Made by a program: the position numbers and the translations under genes. DNA of 9,275 nucleotides from Candidatus Brockarchaeota archaeon (GTDB taxonomy: Archaea; Thermoproteota; EX4484-205; DTQO01). The DNA lies in the NCBI GenBank assembly GCA_017601265.1, contig JAFNJA010000010.1:1619-10893 (forward strand), in the 5' to 3' direction. Under the pieces are notes generated by a model, which saw nothing but the letters and a program-made list of their open reading frames with translations, did no database searches and was not told the DNA's origin. Numbering within the stretch: the first letter of the stretch is position 1; every line of letters begins with the position of its first letter. This document shows, one piece after another, positions 1-5,538 of the stretch.

Positions 1-780
1 TATGCTCTTCATCCCGAGCTTTCTAGTCTCGGAAAAAAGCTCCTCGTTGTAAGGCAAAACGAACCTTTTGAACTGATCCAGGGATATTTCGGTGGCCGAG
101 GACAGGCATTCCTCGACCCATATCCCGTCGACTTTGGCTTCAGCGTACGCCCTGATTAACTGCAACGCGTTCTCCGTCAACCTTTCGAGAGCGCGTTCGA
201 CCAACCCGCTCCCCCTGCAAACGCTGGCCATCATCCCCTTGAAACCGAAGTGATTGCAAAGGGCTTCCCAGTATGGCGTCCCTATGCTGGCGCACACGAA
301 TTTTTCGGAACCGAACCTGTTAGCGACCATTTTGGCATAATCGAGCATCCCGCTTCGAACTAGGTCTTTTTTGTCCAACGGGGCGATGCGCGAGTCCACG
401 TCTTCCACCGAAACGATCGAAGGTTCCTTCTCTATGGCGATGTGCGAACCTCCTACCGGATCCCTCCGAATTTCCTCCCTCGCCTTGCCCGAGGAGTCGA
501 CTATGAAAACCCTGTTTCCATCCACTTCTATCTTGTGGCTTTCCCTCCATTCCCTAGGCGGGCAGAGGCCGCAGCTTACCCAATCCATGTCCAACCTTTC
601 GAGAAGGTCCTCTTCGACCTTGATCCAGGCGTCGAGGTTTGGGTCGTGGAACGCCCACCAGGGCTGATCGGTTGCCTCCTCCCAGTGGTCCCTCAGGAAA
701 ATTCCAACGTAAGGTATCACGACTGGAAAACCCCCCTCGAGGCCGCATTCCATGGCCTTCAACATCTTCTCTTTGCCCAT
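1..780 (-). CDS. Uroporphyrinogen decarboxylase (URO-D) family protein, partial (C-terminus beyond window)
   Basis: An open frame of 260 codons runs off the left edge. The N-terminus (GKEKMLKAMECGLEGGFPVV) matches the usual URO-D family opening, in which a KERxLKAL-type helix precedes the first barrel strand. Residues 217-260 have the late-barrel pattern: VDGIWVEEC, then a SLDQFKRFVLPYNEEL segment, then the start of the strand that normally leads to a His. The family includes true heme-pathway URO-D and corrinoid/CoM methyltransferases of the MtaA/MtbA/CmuA type. The divergent N-terminal half and the absence of heme genes nearby favour the second group, but this is inference. ATG780 follows GGTGG six bases upstream. 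An in-frame GTG at 819 sits about 25 bases from a TTTAAGTT box and could be a leaderless start, adding 13 residues. The gene lies 260 bases downstream of the dehydrogenase on the same strand. Substrate unknown. Confidence 0.82.
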   Translation of the reverse strand, partial: MGKEKMLKAMECGLEGGFPVVIPYVGIFLRDHWEEATDQPWWAFHDPNLDAWIKVEEDLLERLDMDWVSCGLCPPREWRESHKIEVDGNRVFIVDSSGKAREEIRRDPVGGSHIAIEKEPSIVSVEDVDSRIAPLDKKDLVRSGMLDYAKMVANRFGSEKFVCASIGTPYWEALCNHFGFKGMMASVCRGSGLVERALERLTENALQLIRAYAEAKVDGIWVEECLSSATEISLDQFKRFVLPYNEELFSETRKLGMKSI

Positions 781-1040
781 TTTTCGCCACCGCAAAGCCT
801 TCTCGATCCTTGCGGACACGCTAATCCAAGCGAGCTCATAACTTAAACCGTTCGGTCATTGCAAGCGTCGACTCTTGGGTTGCCTTTGGATTTTATGTTG
901 GCTGACTTCGCCAAGTTTTTCGGGATGCGTCCCCATTCACGCCGCTGCAGTCTTGGACGCGGAGTGCGAGGCCGGACAAGGCATGCCCACCAGACCTCAT
1001 GGACGTGCGTCGGCATACGCCTGCTGGTTTCGCCCTGCGG
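781..1040. other. 260-base gap between dehydrogenase and URO-D-like genes
   Basis: Apart from the candidate promoter at 840-847, I see no supported gene here. A minus-strand 57-codon frame (843-1016) has no recognisable family and Arg/Pro-rich composition like chance GC-rich frames. A weak dyad pairs GCGTCC (927-932) with GGACGC (955-960). I see no tRNA-like T-loop or cloverleaf, and no T-tract terminator after the dehydrogenase stop. Confidence 0.5.
840..847 (-). promoter_or_regulatory. Candidate TATA box for the URO-D-like gene
   Basis: The minus strand reads TTTAAGTT. Its centre is about 25 bases upstream of the in-frame GTG at 819, the same spacing as the TATA boxes of the two plus-strand genes starting at 3071 and 4030. 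It would let this gene be transcribed separately from the aldolase-dehydrogenase pair. The box is imperfect. Confidence 0.35.
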
Positions 1041-2021
1041 TTATTCCCCGGTTATCAAGACTTTTAGAGTCTTTCCACCCTTTCCCGCGAGCTTCCATCC
1101 CTCGAGTATCTTTTCAAGCGGGAAACGGTCGGTGATCATGCCCTTCACCTTGACTTTTCCGCTGCTGATCAGGCGCAGCGACTCTTCAAGGTCCGACGGC
1201 GCGGCCCCGTAGCTCGAGGCCATCGCGTACTCGTTCCTCCAGAAATTTTCCGACGGAACCACGATGTCTTCATTAGGTATCGCGAACGTCAGTATCCTCC
1301 CTTTCCTGTCGAGGCAGCCCCACATCTTTTCAAACGCGCTCTTCGCTCCCGTGCACATTATGATCCTGTCCGCCTTGACATCCAGCTCCTCCTCCGCGTT
1401 CAGGACCTCGTCCGCGCCGAATTCCTTCGCCTTCTCGAGCCTGTAGGCGTTTACGTCCGTCGAGACGACGTAAGCGCCCCGAAGCTTTGCCAACTGTATG
1501 TTCATCAAGCCGGAGACGCCCGCTCCCGGGATGAGGACGACGTGGCCAGGCTTCACGCCGATAACCCGCTGGCCTCGGACGCAGCAGGCGAGGGGTTCGA
1601 TCATCGTCCCCTCCTCTATCGAAACGTTTTCAGGCAGAACGTAGGTTCCGAAATCGACGTTTATCTTCGGGACCCTGACGTACTCGCTGAAGCCGCCGGG
1701 ATCGAAGTTTCCCCTGTGCAAAGTCTCGCAAGCGGTGTGATCGCCCTCATTGCAGTACTTGCAGTTGTTGCAAGGGACGTGGTGGCTCGCGAAGACCACG
1801 TCCCCTTCCTTGAACCTCGAAGACTTGGATTCGGCGACGACCCCGACCATCTCGTGGCCGAGGACGCGCGGGGCCTTCTTGATCCTGTACCACTCCATGA
1901 GGTCGGAGCCGCAGATGCCGCAGGCTTTCATCTTGACAAGGATTTCCCCGTCCCCTATCCGGGGTTTCGGCCTTTCCTCGACGCGTATGTCAGAAGCGCT
2001 GTAGTAAACGGCTACCTTCAT
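1041..2021 (-). CDS. Zinc-dependent medium-chain (MDR) alcohol/polyol dehydrogenase
   Basis: The 326-residue protein is a typical zinc MDR enzyme (threonine/sorbitol dehydrogenase-like), predicted to oxidise a secondary alcohol or polyol with NAD+ in the cytoplasm. Catalytic zinc ligands appear as C37 (GICGSD), H56-E57 (GHE) and E142 (IEP). The structural zinc site is intact as C84, C87, C90 and C98. The Rossmann glycine motif is GAGVSG (166-171), and D189 at the end of the second strand points to NAD rather than NADP. It is slightly shorter than the usual 340-350 residues. ATG2021 is preferred because the family N-terminus starts there and because it overlaps the stop of the upstream aldolase as ATGA, implying translational coupling. 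A longer frame upstream is only the shadow of the aldolase gene. The substrate is unknown; the coupling suggests it acts next to the aldolase. Confidence 0.93.
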   Translation of the reverse strand: MKVAVYYSASDIRVEERPKPRIGDGEILVKMKACGICGSDLMEWYRIKKAPRVLGHEMVGVVAESKSSRFKEGDVVFASHHVPCNNCKYCNEGDHTACETLHRGNFDPGGFSEYVRVPKINVDFGTYVLPENVSIEEGTMIEPLACCVRGQRVIGVKPGHVVLIPGAGVSGLMNIQLAKLRGAYVVSTDVNAYRLEKAKEFGADEVLNAEEELDVKADRIIMCTGAKSAFEKMWGCLDRKGRILTFAIPNEDIVVPSENFWRNEYAMASSYGAAPSDLEESLRLISSGKVKVKGMITDRFPLEKILEGWKLAGKGGKTLKVLITGE

Positions 2022-2884
2022 CGTCCGCTGCTTCTCGCTTTTTCCTCGAGGTAAATTTCGTAAGCGTGGTCGACCGTGGCGTTGTCGTGCACGATCGCGC
2101 GGGTAGCCTTTATCATCCCGACTGGGCAATCGCTCTGGAAGATGTTCCTTCCCATGTCGACACCCCTTGCTCCCGCGGATACGGCGTTTTTGGCCATCTT
2201 CAACGCGTCGATCTCGTCGATCTTCTTTCCGCCGGCGATTACGACCGGGACGTTCCCGCACGCTTCCACGACCTTCTCGAACTCTTCGCAATAGTAGGTC
2301 TTCACCATGTGGGCGCCCACTTCGACGCAGATCCTCGAGGCCAACCCGAGGTAGCGTTCGTTCCTCACCATGTCCTTCGCGTCCTTCCCCCCCTCCTGTG
2401 ACAGCCTCCTCCCGACGGCGGTGACGGCCAAAACCGGAATGCCGTACTTGTTCCCCTCGTTGACTATCTTCGCGAGGTTCTCGATCGTCTGCCTCTGGTG
2501 AGGGGAACCCACGTAGACCGAGCAAGTGACGGCTGACGCGTTCATCCTTATCGCGTCCTCCATATTGGTCGTTATGATCTCGTCCGAAAGCTCGTCCGGA
2601 AGCTCCATGCTGTTCCCCCCAGACACCCGGAGGACGACGGGCTTGTTCATGGTCGGGTCGATCCAGTTCTTCAAAGCCCCGGCGGTTATCATCACGGCGT
2701 CGGCGTACGGGAGCAGGGGATTCACCGTTTTTCCGAGGTTCCTGAGGCCGGTCGTCGGACCTTGGAAGTAACCGTGATCGACCGCGAGCATCACGCATCG
2801 GCCTGTTTCGGGATTTATGATCCTAGACATCCTGTTCTTCATTCCCCAATCCATGTGGTACCTTACGCCACCCCCGACCTCCAT
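2018..2884 (-). CDS. lsrF: LsrF-type class I aldolase/thiolase (DeoC/FbaB-LsrF superfamily)
   Basis: The 288-residue protein closely follows LsrF (3-hydroxy-5-phosphonooxypentane-2,4-dione thiolase), a TIM-barrel Schiff-base enzyme. Seen in sequence: LAVDHGYFQGPTTGL (33-47) with the D36-H37 pair; VKTYY with K195 as the likely Schiff-base lysine; VVIAGGKK (214-221); and GVDMGRNIFQSD (241-252), the phosphate-binding end of the barrel. In bacteria LsrF degrades phosphorylated AI-2. No other lsr gene is visible here, so a related aldol or thiolytic cleavage of another phospho-sugar is equally possible. Its stop overlaps the dehydrogenase start (ATGA). About 11 extra residues (roughly 159-169) lie between VG and KDMVR compared with E. 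coli LsrF as I remember it. ATG2884 follows GAGGG; ATG2854 (MDWGMKNR) is an alternative where homology begins. Confidence 0.9.
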   Translation of the reverse strand: MEVGGGVRYHMDWGMKNRMSRIINPETGRCVMLAVDHGYFQGPTTGLRNLGKTVNPLLPYADAVMITAGALKNWIDPTMNKPVVLRVSGGNSMELPDELSDEIITTNMEDAIRMNASAVTCSVYVGSPHQRQTIENLAKIVNEGNKYGIPVLAVTAVGRRLSQEGGKDAKDMVRNERYLGLASRICVEVGAHMVKTYYCEEFEKVVEACGNVPVVIAGGKKIDEIDALKMAKNAVSAGARGVDMGRNIFQSDCPVGMIKATRAIVHDNATVDHAYEIYLEEKARSSGR

Positions 2885-2923
2885 CCCATTTACCCTCTTT
2901 TGTCCATTCTCGTTTCCGAAGAT

Positions 2924-2937
2924 CGTATATATCCTTT
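2924..2937 (-). promoter_or_regulatory. TATA box/BRE for the aldolase-dehydrogenase operon
   Basis: The minus strand reads AAAGGATATATACG: a TATATA core with a purine-rich BRE-like stretch upstream. At the spacing seen for other genes here, transcription should start near 2903. This gives a leader of about 18 bases before ATG2884, containing GAGGG as a possible ribosome-binding site. Confidence 0.6.
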
Positions 2938-2968
2938 ATCGAATGTCCGACGGAGGGATTCCATGCAG

Positions 2969-3000
2969 CGCGGATTGGGATGCTTGCTCCCAAGACCGCG
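2969..3000. repeat. Interrupted inverted repeat between divergent promoters
   Basis: CGCGG-A-TTGGGA, a 7-base loop (TGCTTGC), then TCCCAA-GA-CCGCG. The outer 5-bp and inner 6-bp arms are perfect and are separated by a 1/2-base bulge. It lies between the aldolase TATA box (2926-2931) and the TspO-like gene TATA box (3042-3049), upstream of both predicted starts. It should therefore act as DNA (a possible operator) rather than RNA. Function is inferred only from position. Confidence 0.5.
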
Positions 3001-3034
3001 GGCGATCGACAGCTCCAAATTCGCTTGACCGGGA

Positions 3035-3049
3035 TTAAAGGTTTATTAG
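3035..3049 (+). promoter_or_regulatory. BRE/TATA box for the TspO-like gene (leaderless)
   Basis: The sequence TTAAAGGTTTATTAG holds a BRE-like TAAAG and the box TTTATTAG (3042-3049). The box centre is 25.5 bases upstream of ATG3071, so transcription probably starts at or beside the ATG. No Shine-Dalgarno sequence precedes the start, which fits a leaderless mRNA. Confidence 0.65.
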
Positions 3050-3070
3050 CTGCGAACATGCGTCGAAGCC

Positions 3071-3874
3071 ATGAACAAAACCGGTTTTGCTGGTTTCCAA
3101 GCGGTGAACGTGCTCGCGGTCGTTTTGACCGTGTCCTTCAACGTTCTTGCGAACGCGCTTCCCTTGAACGGCGTGTTCACCGGGACGGTTTCAGACTCTT
3201 ACCCGAACCTTTTCACCCCTCCGGGTTACGTGTTCTCGATATGGGGAGCCATTTATTTCCTGGTCTGTTCTTTCATGATTTATCAGGCGAGGGGGAGCCA
3301 AAGGAACGCGGACTACCTCGGCAGGATCGGCGGCCTGTACTTGCTGGCAGCCGCGTTAAACGTAGCTTGGCTTTTCGCCTTCCATTACTCGTACGGCAAC
3401 CCTTCCATCTTCGTCTTCACGCCCTTGCCCATCGCCGCGCTCCTTTTGACCCTCATCTTGACGTACGTAAGGCTGGGGGTCGGGAAAAGGGAGGTGCCCC
3501 TGGGGCAGAAGCTGGCCGTCCACTTGCCCGTGAGCGTTTACCTTGGATGGATATCGCTAGCCACGATAGCGAACGTTGCCTCAGTCATTAACGTCTTCTT
3601 TCCAGGGATTCCTGCGGGCGCCCAAGCCGCATGGACCGCGGCGACGATTTTGATGGCGCTCGCGGTGGCGCTGCTCATGCTCGCCAGGAGGAAAGACTTG
3701 GCCTACGGCGCGGTTGTTGCGTGGGCGTGCGCAGGGATCGCCGCCAAACGGGACGCGTTCCCCCCTATACACTTGGCTTCGTTGTCGACCGTGGCGGTGA
3801 TAGCCGTCGCCTCCGTAACGCTTCCGGCATTGGCGAAAAAAGGCTTCAAGGAATACTACCTGGCAACCCGCTGA
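3071..3874 (+). CDS. TspO/MBR-related tryptophan-rich membrane protein (long form)
   Basis: A 267-residue integral membrane protein with about seven or eight hydrophobic segments, near residues 10-30, 52-72, 85-106, 112-133, 150-175, 187-205, 210-226 and 233-252. The N-terminal block NALPLNGVFTGTVSDSYPNL followed by FTPPGYVFSIWGAIY (48-62) is the hallmark of the long tryptophan-rich sensory protein group related to TspO/MBR. Trp residues at 58, 100, 160, 188 and 218 lie in or near membrane segments. Classical TspO is about 150-160 residues with five helices, so this is the extended type. TspO binds porphyrins and related ligands in the membrane; for the long group the ligand and role are not established. 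ATG3071 is chosen for its exact spacing from the TATA box; an ATG at 3058 is out of frame. The gene is divergent from the aldolase operon. Confidence 0.85.
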   Translation: MNKTGFAGFQAVNVLAVVLTVSFNVLANALPLNGVFTGTVSDSYPNLFTPPGYVFSIWGAIYFLVCSFMIYQARGSQRNADYLGRIGGLYLLAAALNVAWLFAFHYSYGNPSIFVFTPLPIAALLLTLILTYVRLGVGKREVPLGQKLAVHLPVSVYLGWISLATIANVASVINVFFPGIPAGAQAAWTAATILMALAVALLMLARRKDLAYGAVVAWACAGIAAKRDAFPPIHLASLSTVAVIAVASVTLPALAKKGFKEYYLATR

Positions 3875-3916
3875 CGCGTTTTCGATGGCGGATCAACTCG
3901 TTGCCGGAATAGCAGA

Positions 3917-3948
3917 GCGCTTGATCGAATCCCATCTCGTTCAAGCGC
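3917..3948 (+). repeat. Stem-loop between the TspO-like and M20 genes
   Basis: GCGCTTGA-T-CGA, an 8-base loop (ATCCCATC), then TCG-T-TCAAGCGC: 8 bp and 3 bp of perfect pairing around a single T/T mismatch. It starts 43 bases after the TspO-like stop and ends 53 bases before the M20 TATA box. It may be a 3' structure of the TspO-like transcript or an upstream element for the M20 gene. Confidence 0.5.
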
Positions 3949-3970
3949 CGCGACGCTCCGAGCGGCTCCA

Positions 3971-3977
3971 TTTTTTT
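3971..3977 (+). terminator. T-tract, possible archaeal terminator for the TspO-like gene
   Basis: Seven consecutive T on the plus strand lie about 97 bases after the TspO-like stop, 22 bases past the stem-loop and ahead of the next promoter. Archaeal RNA polymerase terminates at T-runs without needing a hairpin, so this is the likeliest terminator in the gap. Confidence 0.4.
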
Positions 3978-3999
3978 GGGAGAGGAGAGAGAGGCGAAC

Positions 4000-4008
4000 C
4001 TTAAAAAA
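4000..4008 (+). promoter_or_regulatory. TATA box for the M20 amidohydrolase gene (leaderless)
   Basis: The box TTAAAAAA (4001-4008) is centred 25.5 bases upstream of ATG4030, identical to the spacing of the TspO-like gene. This argues for a leaderless start at 4030 and against a longer frame beginning at 3976, which would lie upstream of its own promoter. Confidence 0.6.
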
Positions 4009-4029
4009 GGCCGCGCGAAGTTTAGGGCG

Positions 4030-5445
4030 ATGAAGGAAACGGCTTTCAAGTGGATAGATGACAACGAGCTAAAAATAATAGAGGTAAGCCAGAAGATCTG
4101 GGAATACGCGGAACTCGGGCTGAGGGAGTTCAAGTCGTCCAAGCTTCTTTCAGAAGAGCTTGAGGCCAACGGGTTCGCGGTAGAGAGGGGGGTGGCGCAG
4201 ATGCCAACCGCTTTCGTGGCGAGTTGGGGGAAGGGCAAGCCCGTCATCGGAATAATGGGGGAATTCGACGCGCTTCCCGGGCTTTCGCAGAAGATCGTGC
4301 CGTGGAGGGAGCCAGCGGTTCCCGGGGCTCCGGGACACGGCTGCGGGCACAACATATACGGAACTTCCGGGATGGCCGCGGCCATAGCGGTCAAGGAAGA
4401 GATGCAAAAGAAAAAGATCGGCGGGACCGTGAAATTTTTCGGTTGCCCAGCGGAGGAGAACTTTTGCGGCAAGGTGTACATGGTCAAGGACGGTTACTTC
4501 GATGGAGTCGACGCCGTCATCGGCCACCATCCGAACACGATGAACGCCGCCACCTTGCGGAGCTGCCTCGCGATGAACTCGGCCAAGTTCCACTTCCGGG
4601 GCAAATCGTCCCACGCTGGCGGCTCTCCGGAACAGGGAAGGAGCGCCCTTGATGCCGTCGAGCTGATGAACGTGGGGGTCAACTACATGCGTGAACACGT
4701 TATCCAGGACGCCAGGATACATTACGTGATCGAAAGGGGAGGGGACCAGCCGAACATAGTGCCCGAATACGCGAGGAGTTGGTACTACGTGAGGGCGCCG
4801 GAAAGAGAGCAGGTGGAAGAGATCTACGAATGGGTCCTGGAAATAGCGAAAGGAGCGGCCACCATGACAAGGACCAAGTTGGAGGTTGAATTTTTGGAAG
4901 GCATGCACAACCTCGTGGTGAACAGGACGATGGCAGAGCTTGTCGTGAAGAACATGCGCGAGGTTGGCTTGCCAAAATACTCTGACGAAGACCTGAGGTT
5001 CGCCTCCGAAATATCCAAGACCATCTCGAGCGAGAGCAAGGCCCAAGAGATCAGGAAGACGGGCCGCCCGGGCTGGCAGAGGTTGGTTGAGAAATTGATC
5101 GACGACGAGATACCGGACCCGTGGGGGGAGGGCACGACCAGCCACGGTTCCACCGACGTGGCGGACGTGAGCTGGCAGGCTCCAACGGTGGAATTCGGCA
5201 CCGCGACTTGGGTACTAGGAACCCCGGGGCACTCCTGGCAGAGCGCGGCGCAGTCGGCATCGGGCTTGGGGAACAAGTCGCTCGTATTCGCTGCAAAGGT
5301 AATGGCGGGCACCGTTTTGGAACTTCTTGGCGATCCAAGCATCGTTGGCAGAGCCAAGGAGGAGCACGCGACAAGGTTGGCTGGCAGGGCGTACAAGCCG
5401 CCAATCCCCCAAGACGGCAAGCCTAGACTAGATGCTTGGGGATGA
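4030..5445 (+). CDS. M20 family metal-dependent amidohydrolase, AbgB-like
   Basis: A 471-residue cytoplasmic M20 peptidase, close in length and motifs to AbgB, the B subunit of p-aminobenzoyl-glutamate hydrolase. Di-metal site motifs are visible: GHGCGHN (102-108), E142-E143 in PAEENFCG, H166-H167 in IGHHP, and the late His H401 in GTPGHSWQ. H195 in SSHAGG marks the dimerisation (lid) domain, about residues 180-300. The late STDVADVSW segment (about 373-382) is also typical of AbgB-type members. The family cleaves an amide bond between an acyl or aroyl group and an amino acid. No AbgA or AbgT partner is visible, so p-aminobenzoyl-glutamate is only one candidate substrate. ATG4030 fits both the N-terminal homology (MKETAFKWIDDNE) and the TATA spacing. 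The gene converges on the TldD-like gene 93 bases downstream. Confidence 0.9.
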   Translation: MKETAFKWIDDNELKIIEVSQKIWEYAELGLREFKSSKLLSEELEANGFAVERGVAQMPTAFVASWGKGKPVIGIMGEFDALPGLSQKIVPWREPAVPGAPGHGCGHNIYGTSGMAAAIAVKEEMQKKKIGGTVKFFGCPAEENFCGKVYMVKDGYFDGVDAVIGHHPNTMNAATLRSCLAMNSAKFHFRGKSSHAGGSPEQGRSALDAVELMNVGVNYMREHVIQDARIHYVIERGGDQPNIVPEYARSWYYVRAPEREQVEEIYEWVLEIAKGAATMTRTKLEVEFLEGMHNLVVNRTMAELVVKNMREVGLPKYSDEDLRFASEISKTISSESKAQEIRKTGRPGWQRLVEKLIDDEIPDPWGEGTTSHGSTDVADVSWQAPTVEFGTATWVLGTPGHSWQSAAQSASGLGNKSLVFAAKVMAGTVLELLGDPSIVGRAKEEHATRLAGRAYKPPIPQDGKPRLDAWG

Positions 5446-5538
5446 TCCTCGCAGGCAATGCTTGCATTAGAAAGATAGATCGAAAAACTCGAACGAAATC
5501 CGGGCGGCCGTCATCGTAAGCGTGAAAATGAAGGCCAA
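5446..5538. other. Convergent intergenic spacer
   Basis: This 93-base gap separates the tail-to-tail M20 and TldD-like genes. It holds a small AATGC-TT-GCATT dyad near 5457-5468 and, on the minus strand, a run of five T at 5481-5485 that could end the TldD-like transcript. I see no gene. Confidence 0.4.

Noticed and set aside
843..1016. 57-codon minus-strand frame upstream of the URO-D-like gene
   Set aside because: No promoter or ribosome site is placed for it, composition is Arg/Pro-rich, and no family is recognisable. It is likely chance in GC-rich DNA.
2022..2798. N-terminal extension of the dehydrogenase frame by about 259 residues
   Set aside because: The extension is Arg/Glu/Gly-rich low-complexity sequence, the antisense-like shadow of the aldolase gene in another frame. 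The MDR family begins at ATG2021, which also overlaps the aldolase stop.
2890..2907. Five-codon mini-frame (ATGGACAAAAGAGGGTAA) ahead of the aldolase
   Set aside because: The TATA box predicts transcription from about 2903, four bases inside the ATG, so the mini-frame start is probably not transcribed.
3846..4487. 213-codon minus-strand frame across the TspO-M20 gap
   Set aside because: It mostly mirrors the M20 N-terminus and covers the TATA box and T-tract; no family resemblance.
4150..5145. 331-codon minus-strand frame opposite the M20 gene
   Set aside because: It is the shadow of a clearly conserved M20 gene with intact motifs. The antisense product has no recognisable domain.
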